This document shows positions 34,449 through 42,610 of a stretch of DNA of 64,000 nt, in pieces. Origin of the DNA: DAHVFK01 sp035310985 (GTDB taxonomy: Bacteria > Pseudomonadota > Gammaproteobacteria > Burkholderiales > SG8-39); NCBI GenBank assembly GCA_035310985.1, contig DATGDH010000164.1, forward strand, positions 61,742-125,741, written 5' to 3'. A program made the translations under genes and the position numbers. The notes beneath the pieces are model-generated. The model did no database searches. It was not told where the DNA came from and worked only from the letters and a program-made list of their open reading frames with translations. Each line of letters begins with the position of its first letter. Within the stretch, counting starts at the first letter, position 1.

Positions 34449-35680
34449 CGGCTTTCTGGCTGGTCGCGGCGCTGTTCATCGCCGCAGCCCTCGCGCTCGT
34501 GCTGCCGCCGCTGCTGCGCGGCACCGCCTCCGCCCGGCGCGCCGAGCGCGATGCGGCCAACATCGGACTGTACCGCGACGAGCTCGCCCAGCTCGAGCGC
34601 GAGCACGCCGAAGGCAAGGTGGACGCGCAGGAGTACCGCGAGGCGAAGGAGGAGATCGAGCGGCGCCTGCTCGAAGACGTGGCGCCCTCGGCGCCGGGCC
34701 GGGACAGCGCGGCGGCGCGCCGTGCCTCGCGCTGGGCGGCGCTGGCGATCGGCATCGCGCTGCCGGTGGTGGTCGTGCTGGGCTATCTCAGGTTCGGCGA
34801 CATGCGCGCGCTCGAGCCCGGCGCGCAGCAGGCGGGCCACGAGGTCACGCCCGAGCAGGTCGCTGCGATGGTCGACAAGCTCGCGCAGCGCATGCAGCAG
34901 AATCCGGGCGATGCGCAGGGCTGGGTGATGCTCGGGCGCTCCTACGCAGTGCTCGGGCGTTTCGCCGAATCGGCGCAGGCCTACGCGCGCGCGATCGCGC
35001 TGGTGAACGACGATGCGGCCCTGCTTGCCGACTACGCCGACTCGCTCGCCATGTCGCGCGGCGGCAACCTGCAGGGGGAGCCCTACCAGATCATCAAGCG
35101 CGGCCTGGAGTTCGATCCCAAGAACGTCAAGCTGCTCGCGCTCGCGGGGAGTGCCGAGTTCCAGAACAAGGACTACGCCGCGGCGGTCGACTACTGGGAA
35201 CGCAGCCTGGCCGGGATGCAGGGAGAATCCGATTTCGCCCGCGAGCTGCACTCGAGCATCGACGAGGCGCGCAGGCTGGGCAAGCTGCCGGTGGCACAGG
35301 CTCAGGCGCCGACTCCCGTTGCGGCAGCGGCGACGCCGGCGATCACTGGCACCGTGCGGCTCGCAGCGGCGCTCGCCGGGAAGGTGGCCCCGGGCGACAC
35401 GCTGTTCGTGTTCGCACGACCGATCGACGGCTCGCGCATGCCGGTGGCGATCCTGCGCGTGAGCGCGGCACAGCTGCCTTACGCGTTCCGCCTGGACGAC
35501 AGCCTCGCGATGACGCCGGCCAGCAAGCTTTCCGACCAAAAGCGGGTGCTGGTCGGCGCGCGTATCTCCAAGTCGGGCGACGCGCTGCCGCACGCAGGCG
35601 ACCTCGAGGCCTCGAGCGCGCAGGCGGCGCCCGGCGCCGACGGCCTGGTGCTGACGATCGACCAGGTCGTCAAGAATTGA
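34445..35680 (+). CDS. ccmI: Apocytochrome chaperone CcmI (CycH), TPR protein
   Basis: CcmI binds apocytochrome C-termini and brings them to the CcmF/H lyase. The 411-residue product has two membrane helices (about 4-24 and 99-116) around a cytoplasmic coiled-coil loop. A periplasmic domain with TPR repeats (QGWVMLGRSYAVLGRFAESA, then VKLLALAGSAEFQNKDYAAA) and a C-terminal beta domain follow. The GTG start overlaps ccmH. It is the last ccm gene. Its stop codon lies inside an Fnr-type palindrome that precedes frdA. Confidence 0.92.
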   Translation: MTAFWLVAALFIAAALALVLPPLLRGTASARRAERDAANIGLYRDELAQLEREHAEGKVDAQEYREAKEEIERRLLEDVAPSAPGRDSAAARRASRWAALAIGIALPVVVVLGYLRFGDMRALEPGAQQAGHEVTPEQVAAMVDKLAQRMQQNPGDAQGWVMLGRSYAVLGRFAESAQAYARAIALVNDDAALLADYADSLAMSRGGNLQGEPYQIIKRGLEFDPKNVKLLALAGSAEFQNKDYAAAVDYWERSLAGMQGESDFARELHSSIDEARRLGKLPVAQAQAPTPVAAAATPAITGTVRLAAALAGKVAPGDTLFVFARPIDGSRMPVAILRVSAAQLPYAFRLDDSLAMTPASKLSDQKRVLVGARISKSGDALPHAGDLEASSAQAAPGADGLVLTIDQVVKN

Positions 35681-35718
35681 CGGAAGTCAAAGTCGCGCGG
35701 CTTCGTGCGGCGCATATT
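35677..35718 (+). promoter_or_regulatory. Fnr-type palindrome and candidate -10 in front of frdA
   Basis: TTGAC-GGAA-GTCAA (35677-35690) is a perfect palindrome around a 4-nt spacer and matches TTGA-N6-TCAA. A CATATT hexamer (35713-35718) is centred 32 nt downstream, the same spacing as in front of the cytochrome operon. A class II Fnr-type promoter for frdABCD is inferred; frdA starts 30 nt later. Confidence 0.5.
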
Positions 35719-35747
35719 GGAGTCGGGAGAAGCCGCGAACAAGACGC

Positions 35748-37499
35748 ATGGAAACGGTTTCGGCTGACGTAGCGATCATCGGCGCGGGCGGCGCCGGTCT
35801 GCGTGCCGCTATCGCCCTGGCCGAAGCCGACGCGAGGCTGCGCGTGGCGCTCGTGTCCAAGGTTTATCCGATGCGCAGCCACACCTGCGCGGCCGAGGGC
35901 GGCGCCGCGGGCGTGATCAAGCCCGACGACAGCCTCGAGCACCACTTCAACGACACGGTCGGCGGCGGCGACTGGCTGTGCGATCAGGACGCAGTCGACT
36001 ACCTGGTGCAGGAGGCGCCCAAGGAGCTGCTGCAGCTCGAGCACTGGGGCTGCCCGTGGAGCCGCGAGCCGGACGGCTCGGTCGCGGTGCGTCCGTTCGG
36101 CGGCATGAAGAAGCAGCGCACCTGGTTCGCCGCCGACAAGTCGGGCTTCCACATCCTGCACACGCTGTTCCAGACCTCGCTCAAGTATCCGTCGATCGAG
36201 CGCTTCGACGAGTACTACGCTACCGAGCTGCTGGTCGAGGACGGGCGCTGCCAGGGACTGACCGCGATCGAGATGCGCAGCGGCCAGATGCGCCACGTGC
36301 GCGCGCGCGCGGTGATCATCGCCGGCGGCGGCGCAGGGCGCATGTTCCCGTTCACCACCAACGGCGCGATCAAGACCGGCGACGGCATGGCGCTCGCCTA
36401 CCGCGCCGGCGTGCCGCTCAAGGACATGGAGTTCGTGCAGTACCACCCGACCGGCTTGCCGAGCACCGGCACGCTGCTTACCGAGGCCTGCCGCGGCGAG
36501 GGCGGAGTGCTGCTGAACAAGCAAGGGCGGCGCTTCCTGCAGGACTACGGCATGGGGCCCGAGACGCCGCTCGGGCATCCGGTGCTCAAGACCATGGAGC
36601 TCGGACCGCGCGACCGCGTGAGCCAGGCATTCTGGCACGAGCAGCGGAAGGGCAACATGTTGCCGACGCAATGGGGCGACGCCATGCTGCTCGACATGCG
36701 CCACCTGGGCGAGAGACGCATCAACGAGCGCCTGCCGCTGGTGCGCGACATGTCGATCAGCTACATGGGCGTCGATCCGGTCAAGAACCCGGTGCCGGTA
36801 CGGCCGGTGGTGCACTACATGATGGGCGGCATTCACACCGACCTGCGCGCCGCGACGCCGCTCGCGGGCCTGTTCGCGGCGGGCGAATGCGCCTGCGTGA
36901 GCATCAACGGCGCCAACCGCCTGGGCTCGAACTCGCTCACCGAGCTGCTGGTGTTCGGCCGGCGCGCGGCGTTGAGCGCGCTCGAATATCTGGGCAGCGG
37001 GGTGCGCGACGCGGGCGGCGCCGCGCTCGCCGACGCGGCGCAGGCGCGCGTGCGCGAGCTGATGCAAAGGAGCGGAGGCGGCGAGACGGTCGCCGGCCTG
37101 CGCAAGGAGATGATGCACGCGATGGAAGAGCATGCGGGCATCTACCGCAGCGGCGAGGGCCTCGCCGCTGCGGCTGCCAAGCTCGCCGAGCTGCGCCGCC
37201 GCTACCGCTCGCTCGAGCTGCACGACAAGACGAACGTCTACAACACCGACCTGCTGCAGGCGCTCGAGCTCGGCTCGATGCTCGACTGCGCCGAGGCGGC
37301 GGTGGTGAGCGCGCTCGAGCGGCGCGAGTCGCGCGGCGCGCACCAGCGGCTCGACTTCCCTGAGCGCGATGACCGCAACTATCTCCGGCATTCGCTCGCG
37401 CAGTACCGCGGCGGCGAGCCGCCGCGCATCGGCTACCTGGACGTCGTGATCACGAAGTCGCAGCCAGGCGTGCGGGACTACTCGGGACATCACGAGTGA
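35748..37499 (+). CDS. frdA: Fumarate reductase flavoprotein subunit FrdA
   Basis: FrdA carries covalent FAD and reduces fumarate to succinate on the cytoplasmic side of the membrane. The 583-residue protein has the FAD-binding IGAGGAGLRAAIALAE. The flavin-linking His45 is in RSHTCAAEGGAAGV, and active-site stretches are EFVQYHPTGLPSTGTLLTEA and YMMGGIHTD. The ending VRDYSGHHE is typical. Both neighbouring subunits match E. coli FrdB-D rather than SdhBCD, so a quinol:fumarate reductase is the best call. Reverse (succinate-oxidising) activity is possible in vitro for this family. Confidence 0.94.
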   Translation: METVSADVAIIGAGGAGLRAAIALAEADARLRVALVSKVYPMRSHTCAAEGGAAGVIKPDDSLEHHFNDTVGGGDWLCDQDAVDYLVQEAPKELLQLEHWGCPWSREPDGSVAVRPFGGMKKQRTWFAADKSGFHILHTLFQTSLKYPSIERFDEYYATELLVEDGRCQGLTAIEMRSGQMRHVRARAVIIAGGGAGRMFPFTTNGAIKTGDGMALAYRAGVPLKDMEFVQYHPTGLPSTGTLLTEACRGEGGVLLNKQGRRFLQDYGMGPETPLGHPVLKTMELGPRDRVSQAFWHEQRKGNMLPTQWGDAMLLDMRHLGERRINERLPLVRDMSISYMGVDPVKNPVPVRPVVHYMMGGIHTDLRAATPLAGLFAAGECACVSINGANRLGSNSLTELLVFGRRAALSALEYLGSGVRDAGGAALADAAQARVRELMQRSGGGETVAGLRKEMMHAMEEHAGIYRSGEGLAAAAAKLAELRRRYRSLELHDKTNVYNTDLLQALELGSMLDCAEAAVVSALERRESRGAHQRLDFPERDDRNYLRHSLAQYRGGEPPRIGYLDVVITKSQPGVRDYSGHHE

Positions 37500-38233
37500 A
37501 GACCTATCAGCTGGAGGTGCTGCGCTACAACCCGGAGACGGACCGCGAGCCGCATTTCCAGCGCTACTCGGTGCCGTGCCGCGAAGAGTGGGTGGTGCTC
37601 GACGCACTGAATCACGTCAAGGAGAGCATCGACCCCACGCTCAGTTACCGCTGGTCCTGCCACATGGCGGTGTGCGGCAGCTGCGGCATGATGATCAACG
37701 GCGAGCCGAAGCTCGCCTGCAAGTCGTTCCTGCGCGACTACGAGGGCGTGATCCGCATCGAGCCGCTGCGCCACTTCCCGATCGAGCGCGACCTGGTGAC
37801 GGTGATAGACGACTTCGTCGCCAAGCTGGCACGCGTCAAGCCCTATCTCATCCCCAAGGACGGCAAGCCGCCCGAGGCGGGCGAGTACCGCCAGACGCCC
37901 GCGCAGCTCAAGCGCTACAAGCAGTTCACGCTGTGCATCAACTGCATGCTGTGCTACGCGGCCTGCCCCGAGTACGGGCTGATCCCGCAATACCTCGGCC
38001 CGGCGGCGATCGCGCTCGGGCATCGCTGGAACGAGGATTCGCGCGACGCGGGCCGCGCCGCGCGGCAGGAAGAGCTGGCCGCCAAGGAAGGGGCGTGGGA
38101 GTGCTCGTTCGTCGGCGCCTGCTCCGAGGTCTGCCCCGAGCACGTCGATCCGGCCGCCGCGATCCAGCAGGTCAAGATCAAGAGTACCGTCGACTGGTAC
38201 GCCGCGCACCTGATGCCGTGGCTGAACAAATGA
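37496..38233 (+). CDS. frdB: Fumarate reductase iron-sulphur subunit FrdB
   Basis: FrdB links quinol oxidation to FrdA through three clusters. The 245 residues contain 2Fe-2S ligands C55, C60, C63 and C75 (CHMAVCGSCGMM). The 4Fe-4S ligands are C147, C150, C153 (CINCMLCYAACP). The 3Fe-4S ligands are C157, C203 and C209, and C213 completes the 4Fe-4S set in FVGACSEVCPEHVDPAAAIQ. The sequence follows E. coli FrdB closely. The GTG start overlaps the frdA stop (GTGA), and frdC overlaps its stop by 4 bp. Confidence 0.95.
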   Translation: MKTYQLEVLRYNPETDREPHFQRYSVPCREEWVVLDALNHVKESIDPTLSYRWSCHMAVCGSCGMMINGEPKLACKSFLRDYEGVIRIEPLRHFPIERDLVTVIDDFVAKLARVKPYLIPKDGKPPEAGEYRQTPAQLKRYKQFTLCINCMLCYAACPEYGLIPQYLGPAAIALGHRWNEDSRDAGRAARQEELAAKEGAWECSFVGACSEVCPEHVDPAAAIQQVKIKSTVDWYAAHLMPWLNK

Positions 38234-38619
38234 GCCGCAAGCCCTATCAACGCCCCATCACCTCGGAGTGGATCTTCCGCCACCCGCGCTATCTGCGCTA
38301 CATGCTGCGCGAGCTCAGCTGCCTGTTCATCGGCGGCTGGACGCTGATGCTGGTGTGCGGGCTGAGGCGGCTCGCCGAGGGCCCGGCCGCCTGGGCGGCG
38401 TTCCTCGAGGCGCTCACGCGCCCTGCGAGCATCGTGCTGCAGGTGCTGGCACTGGCGTTCTCCGTCTACCACAGCGTGACCTGGTTCAACCTCACGCCGA
38501 AGGCGCTGCCGGTGCAGCGCGGCGAGGAGTTTGTGCCGGACGGCGCGATCTCGGGGGCGCATTTCGCGCTCTGGGGCCTGCTCTCGCTCGCGGTGCTCGT
38601 GCTGGCGGGGGCGTTCTAG
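38230..38619 (+). CDS. frdC: Fumarate reductase membrane anchor FrdC
   Basis: FrdC is one of two membrane anchors that form the quinol site. The 129-residue product begins MSRKPYQRPITSEWIFRHPR, close to the E. coli FrdC start, and has three membrane segments. The conserved EGPAAWAAFLEALTRP and HSVTWFNLTPKALPVQRGEE regions match the haem-less type D anchor. It overlaps frdB by 4 bp, and frdD begins 1 bp after its stop. Confidence 0.92.
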   Translation: MSRKPYQRPITSEWIFRHPRYLRYMLRELSCLFIGGWTLMLVCGLRRLAEGPAAWAAFLEALTRPASIVLQVLALAFSVYHSVTWFNLTPKALPVQRGEEFVPDGAISGAHFALWGLLSLAVLVLAGAF

Positions 38620-38620
38620 C

Positions 38621-38962
38621 ATGGCCAGATCGAACAAGCCGATCGTCTGGGGCCCGTTCGCCGCGGGCGGCACGCTGACCGCGTTCGTGACGCCGGTGCT
38701 GATCGTGCTCACGCTGCTCGCCGCGCTCGGCCACGCGCCGGACCTCTTCTCTTACGATCGCATGCACGCCCTCGCGGCGCACTGGCTGGTCAAGCTGGTC
38801 ATCGTCGGCGCGGTGTTCCTGTCGCTGTGGAGCGCCGCGCACCGCGTGCGCATCACCTGCTACGACCTGGGCCTGCGCGCCGACCGGCCGATCGCCGCCC
38901 TGGTGTATCTGGCGGCCGGCCTCGGCACGGCCGCCGCAGCCTTGTTCCTGGTGCGCATCTGA
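38621..38962 (+). CDS. frdD: Fumarate reductase membrane anchor FrdD
   Basis: FrdD is the second anchor. The 113-residue protein begins MARSNKPIVWGPFAAGGTLT, matching the E. coli pattern PVFWGLFGAGG. It has three membrane helices and the conserved FSYDRMHALAAHW and LWSAAHRVRITCYDL segments. Its four-gene order with frdA-B-C is that of E. coli. The ATG one base after the frdC stop was chosen over an upstream in-frame codon inside frdC. Confidence 0.92.
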   Translation: MARSNKPIVWGPFAAGGTLTAFVTPVLIVLTLLAALGHAPDLFSYDRMHALAAHWLVKLVIVGAVFLSLWSAAHRVRITCYDLGLRADRPIAALVYLAAGLGTAAAALFLVRI

Positions 38963-38983
38963 GCGTTGCCGGGCGGACGCAGG

Positions 38984-39012
38984 TTGACAGCTTGCGCCGG
39001 AGGGCCTAGCTT
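38984..39012 (+). promoter_or_regulatory. Sigma-70 promoter of the UbiE-like methyltransferase gene
   Basis: A perfect TTGACA (38984-38989), 17 nt, then TAGCTT (39007-39012). A strong ribosome-binding site, GGGGAGGG, follows before the ATG at 39046. The methyltransferase can therefore be transcribed separately from frdABCD. Confidence 0.7.
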
Positions 39013-39045
39013 TTTGCCCAAAACGAGAGGGGAGGGTAACTGCCG

Positions 39046-39807
39046 ATGACACCGCCGCCACTTGCCGTGCGCGAAGCGCTGCGCGAGCAGCGTTTCAGCA
39101 CCGTCTGGACCAACGACCTGAACGACGTGTTCGCCGATGTCGCGCCGTACTACGACCGCGCGAACTACATCGCCAGCCTTGGGCTGTGGGGCTGGTTTTT
39201 GCGCAGCTTCATGGCCACCGTGGACGTCAAGCCCGGCCAGCGCGTACTCGACGTATGCGCCGGCACCAACGCCATCGGCATCGCGCTGCTCGAGCGCGAG
39301 CCGAGCCTGCAGGTGCACGCGATCGACCGCAGCGCCGAGATGCAGGAGGTCGGGCGCCAGCGCGCCGCCGCGCGCGGCTTCACGATCAGCAGCACCATCG
39401 GCGACGTGCACGAGCTGCCGTTCCCGGACAACCATTTCGACGTCGTGACCCTGCAGTTCGCATCGCGGCACCTGCGCGTCAAGCGCGTGTTCAGCGAGAT
39501 CCTGCGCGTGCTCAAGCCGGGCGGCCACTTCCACCACTGCGACATGCTGCGTCCGCGCAGCCGCGTCGTCGAGACCCTGTACTACTCGTACCTGCGCATG
39601 TGCCTGGCGTTCACGGGCCTGCTGTTCCGCAGCGGGCCGGCGGCGCTAAACTGCAAGAAGTACTTCATCCACGCGCTCGAGATGTTCTACTCGGCGGAAG
39701 AGCTTTCGGTCGTGCTGCGCGAGCTCGGCTATGTCGAGGTGCGCGCGAGCACGGTGCTATACGGGATGCTGGGGTTCCACCGCGCGGTCAAGCCGTCGCC
39801 GGCTTGA
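39046..39807 (+). CDS. UbiE/MenG-like SAM-dependent methyltransferase
   Basis: UbiE-type enzymes C-methylate ubiquinone and menaquinone precursors. The 253-residue protein follows the UbiE plan. It has VFADVAPYYDRANYIASLGL at about 28-47, the SAM loop RVLDVCAGTNAIGIALL where UbiE has AGGTGDL, LPFPDNHFDVVTLQFASRHL, ILRVLKPGGHF and a tail YGMLGFHRAV resembling the UbiE end. The altered SAM loop and C-terminal half suggest a paralog rather than the housekeeping UbiE. It does not resemble RquA of rhodoquinone synthesis. Its place after frdABCD suggests quinone tailoring for anaerobic respiration, which is inference. A gene for an unknown protein overlaps its stop. Confidence 0.75.
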   Translation: MTPPPLAVREALREQRFSTVWTNDLNDVFADVAPYYDRANYIASLGLWGWFLRSFMATVDVKPGQRVLDVCAGTNAIGIALLEREPSLQVHAIDRSAEMQEVGRQRAAARGFTISSTIGDVHELPFPDNHFDVVTLQFASRHLRVKRVFSEILRVLKPGGHFHHCDMLRPRSRVVETLYYSYLRMCLAFTGLLFRSGPAALNCKKYFIHALEMFYSAEELSVVLRELGYVEVRASTVLYGMLGFHRAVKPSPA

Positions 39808-40433
39808 GCGCGCGCGCGCGCGCGCTGGCGCGGCTGAACCGCGCGCTCCTCGAAGCTTTCAGCCGGCGCACCACCGGCGCGCTTCGCGCGGCGCTGCCGC
39901 TCAGGCTCGCGCTGCCGCATCTCGAGCCGCTTCTTGCGCGCAACGTCGCCAAGGAAGTGCGCAAGGACGCGCTGGTGATCGAGCGTGCCGGCCGCGTAGC
40001 CCTTGCCGAGCAACTCGCCGAAGCGCGCCGCATCGACGGCGAATTCCTGGCCGGGGTGGGACGGCTGCCGATCCGCATCGTGATCCCCTACGCGGAAATC
40101 GAGCCGCTGCGCGCGCGGCGCATCGCGCTGCTCGGCGACGCAGCGGGCCGCGTGCTCGCTGCCTGGCGCCCCGGGCAGCGGCTGCGCGCGGCGCTGCGCG
40201 CCTGCTTCACGCGCGCCGAGCTCGAACAACTGCTGCGGGAGGATCTGCGCCTCTATGCCAAGGAGACGCTCGCGCTCAGCCGCGCGCTGCGCTTGCCCGC
40301 GATCCTGCGGCCGGTGCGCGAGGCGATCGGCGAGCACCTGTACGCGATCATGCAGTCGAGTGCGGGCGATCTTGCGCGCGACGCGGCGGCGAGCGCATAT
40401 CGCGCGCGACGCGAAACGCGCGCAACAGATTGA
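39804..40433 (+). CDS. Hypothetical protein downstream of the methyltransferase
   Basis: I do not recognise this family. The most likely start is a TTG at 39804 that overlaps the methyltransferase stop (TTGA), giving 209 residues. The first codons are a GC repeat. The sequence is basic and helix-rich with no signal peptide or clear membrane segment. Recognisable pieces include LEPLLARNVAKEVRKDALVI, RLPIRIVIPYAEIEPLRARR and LREDLRLYAKETLALSRALR. Base composition is like its neighbours. Overlap with the methyltransferase suggests co-expression. Confidence that it is a real gene rests on the overlap, length and codon pattern. Confidence 0.55.
   Translation: MSARARALARLNRALLEAFSRRTTGALRAALPLRLALPHLEPLLARNVAKEVRKDALVIERAGRVALAEQLAEARRIDGEFLAGVGRLPIRIVIPYAEIEPLRARRIALLGDAAGRVLAAWRPGQRLRAALRACFTRAELEQLLREDLRLYAKETLALSRALRLPAILRPVREAIGEHLYAIMQSSAGDLARDAAASAYRARRETRATD
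39808..39825 (+). repeat. (GC)9 dinucleotide tract at a gene start
   Basis: Eighteen alternating G and C bases immediately follow the TTG start codon of the gene at 39804. Gain or loss of one GC unit would shift that reading frame. Confidence 0.8.
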
Positions 40434-40452
40434 CTCGCAGAAGGGTTTTTCG

Positions 40453-40482
40453 TTGACCCACCGAACCTCAACGCGGTAGAAT
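40453..40482 (+). promoter_or_regulatory. Sigma-70 promoter of tpiA
   Basis: TTGACC (40453-40458), 18 nt, then TAGAAT (40477-40482), ending 27 nt before the tpiA start. It marks the restart of the housekeeping block after the accessory region. Confidence 0.75.
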
Positions 40483-40508
40483 TTCTCGATTTTTCAAACG
40501 GATTCGGA

Positions 40509-41264
<756 letters not shown>

Positions 41265-41274
41265 AGGTGAACAC

Positions 41275-41640
41275 ATGGAATTCTGGAACAACCTCGTCAT
41301 CATCGCCCACGTGCTGATCGCCGTGGCCATCATCGGCCTGGTGCTGCTGCAGCATGGCAAGGGCGCGGACATGGGCTCGGGATTCGGCGGCGGAGCTTCG
41401 AGCAGCCTTTTCGGCGCGACCGGATCGGCGAACTTCCTGTCGCGCACGACCGCAGTTCTCGCGGCGCTCTTTTTCGTATCCAGCCTCGGCCTGTCGTACT
41501 TCGCCACGCATCGCGGGGCGCCCGGCGGCGCCGGCATCATGGACTCGGTGAAGGAACAGCCGGCGCCTGCGAAGCCAGCGCCTGCGGCACCCAAGCCGGC
41601 AGAGAAGGATGGTTCGAAAGTGAAGGATGTACCCAACTGA
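41275..41640 (+). CDS. secG: Protein translocase subunit SecG
   Basis: SecG assists SecYE in protein export. The 121-residue product has two membrane helices (about 6-24 and 55-74), the conserved LLQHGKGADMGSGFGGGASSS loop between them (quoted motif begins near residue 25), and a tail rich in Ala, Pro and Lys. The ATG was chosen because it gives MEFWNNLVIIAHVLIAVAII; a longer frame extends into tpiA. The tRNA-Leu gene follows, as in E. coli. Confidence 0.95.
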   Translation: MEFWNNLVIIAHVLIAVAIIGLVLLQHGKGADMGSGFGGGASSSLFGATGSANFLSRTTAVLAALFFVSSLGLSYFATHRGAPGGAGIMDSVKEQPAPAKPAPAAPKPAEKDGSKVKDVPN

Positions 41641-41684
41641 AACGACGATCCGAATTGGAGGATAATCCGCCGTTCTGTTCCGTC

Positions 41685-41772
41685 GCCCACGTGGTGGAAT
41701 TGGTAGACACGCTAGCTTGAGGGGCTAGTGGCCTAAAAAGCCGTAGCAGTTCGAGTCTGCTCGTGGGCACCA
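41685..41772 (+). tRNA. tRNA-Leu (anticodon GAG)
   Basis: The acceptor arm GCCCACG (41685-41691) pairs with CGTGGGC (41762-41768), followed by A and an encoded CCA (41770-41772). The anticodon stem CTAGC/GCTAG encloses the loop TTGAGGG with GAG at 41719-41721. A long variable arm (GGCCTAAAAAGCC type) and the TTCGAGT T-loop identify a class II leucine tRNA. It lies between secG and nuoA, and matches E. coli leuU in anticodon and in lying next to secG. Confidence 0.97.
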
Positions 41773-41786
41773 CAGACGCCGCCGCT

Positions 41787-42143
41787 ATGCTGGCCGAATA
41801 CTTTCCGGTGTTGCTGTTCATCCTGGTCGGGCTCGCGATTGGCGTGCTCCCGGTGACGCTCGGCTGGCTGCTCGCCCCCAACCGGCCGGATCCCGAGAAG
41901 CTCTCGCCGTACGAGTGCGGCTTCGAGGCCTTCGAGGATGCGCGCATGAAGTTCGACGTGCGCTACTACCTCGTCGCGATCCTGTTCATCCTGTTCGACC
42001 TGGAGATCGCGTTCCTGTTTCCGTGGGCGGTCGTGGTGCGCGAGATCGGCCTGTTCGGCTTCGTGTCTATGATGGTCTTCCTCGGCGTCCTCGTGGTCGG
42101 TTTCGTCTACGAATGGATGAAAGGAGCGCTGGAATGGGAATAG
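41787..42143 (+). CDS. nuoA: NADH-quinone oxidoreductase subunit A
   Basis: NuoA is a small membrane subunit of complex I. The 118-residue protein has three helices and the conserved loop PYECGFEAFEDARMKFDVRY. The ATG at 41787 gives MLAEYFPVLLFILVGLAIGV. An in-frame GTG at 41763 lies inside the tRNA and was rejected. It opens a 13-gene complex I operon (nuoA-N with separate nuoC and nuoD), with nuoB overlapping by 10 bp. Confidence 0.96.
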   Translation: MLAEYFPVLLFILVGLAIGVLPVTLGWLLAPNRPDPEKLSPYECGFEAFEDARMKFDVRYYLVAILFILFDLEIAFLFPWAVVVREIGLFGFVSMMVFLGVLVVGFVYEWMKGALEWE

Positions 42144-42610
42144 AAGGCGTCCTGCAGCAGGGCTTCGTCACCACCACCGCGGATAAGCTCATCAACTGGA
42201 CGCGCACCGGGTCCCTGTGGCCGATGACCTTCGGGCTCGCCTGCTGCGCGATCGAGATGATGCACGCGGGCGCCGCGCGCTACGACCTTGACCGCTTCGG
42301 CATCGTGTTCCGCCCCAGCCCGCGCCAGGCCGACGTGATGGTGGTCGCCGGCACGCTGTGCAACAAGATGGCGCCCGCGCTGCGCAAGGTGTACGACCAG
42401 ATGGCCGAGCCGCGCTGGGTGGTGTCGATGGGCTCGTGCGCCAATGGCGGGGGCTACTACCACTATTCCTACTCCGTGGTGCGCGGCTGCGACCGCATCG
42501 TGCCGGTCGACGTGTATGTCCCCGGCTGCCCGCCGACCGCCGAGGCGCTGCTCTACGGGCTGGTGCAGCTGCAGAACAAGATCAAGCGGACCAGCACCAT
42601 CGCGCGATGA
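42134..42610 (+). CDS. nuoB: NADH-quinone oxidoreductase subunit B
   Basis: NuoB carries the N2 4Fe-4S cluster that reduces quinone. The 158-residue protein has the tandem cysteines in FGLACCAIEMMHAG, then GSCANGGGYYHYSYSVVRGC and VPGCPPTAEALLYG, the full ligand set. The ATG giving MGIEGVLQQGFVTTT lies within the end of nuoA. It overlaps nuoC by 4 bp. Confidence 0.97.
   Translation: MGIEGVLQQGFVTTTADKLINWTRTGSLWPMTFGLACCAIEMMHAGAARYDLDRFGIVFRPSPRQADVMVVAGTLCNKMAPALRKVYDQMAEPRWVVSMGSCANGGGYYHYSYSVVRGCDRIVPVDVYVPGCPPTAEALLYGLVQLQNKIKRTSTIAR

Noticed and set aside
39046..39807. Annotation of the methyltransferase as the rhodoquinone enzyme RquA because it follows frdABCD.
   Set aside because: Its motifs (VFADVAPYYDRAN, LKPGGHFHHCD, the end YGMLGFHRAV) follow UbiE, and the RquA-type N-terminal segment as I recall it is absent.
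18797..40508. A mobile element or genomic island with integrase, IS ends or att repeats bounding the accessory region.
   Set aside because: No transposase or integrase gene, terminal inverted repeats or tRNA-derived direct repeat was seen, and base composition by eye is the same as in the flanks.
41763..42143. A longer nuoA starting at the GTG at 41763.
   Set aside because: That codon lies inside the 3' acceptor stem of the tRNA-Leu. The ATG at 41787 gives the normal N-terminus.
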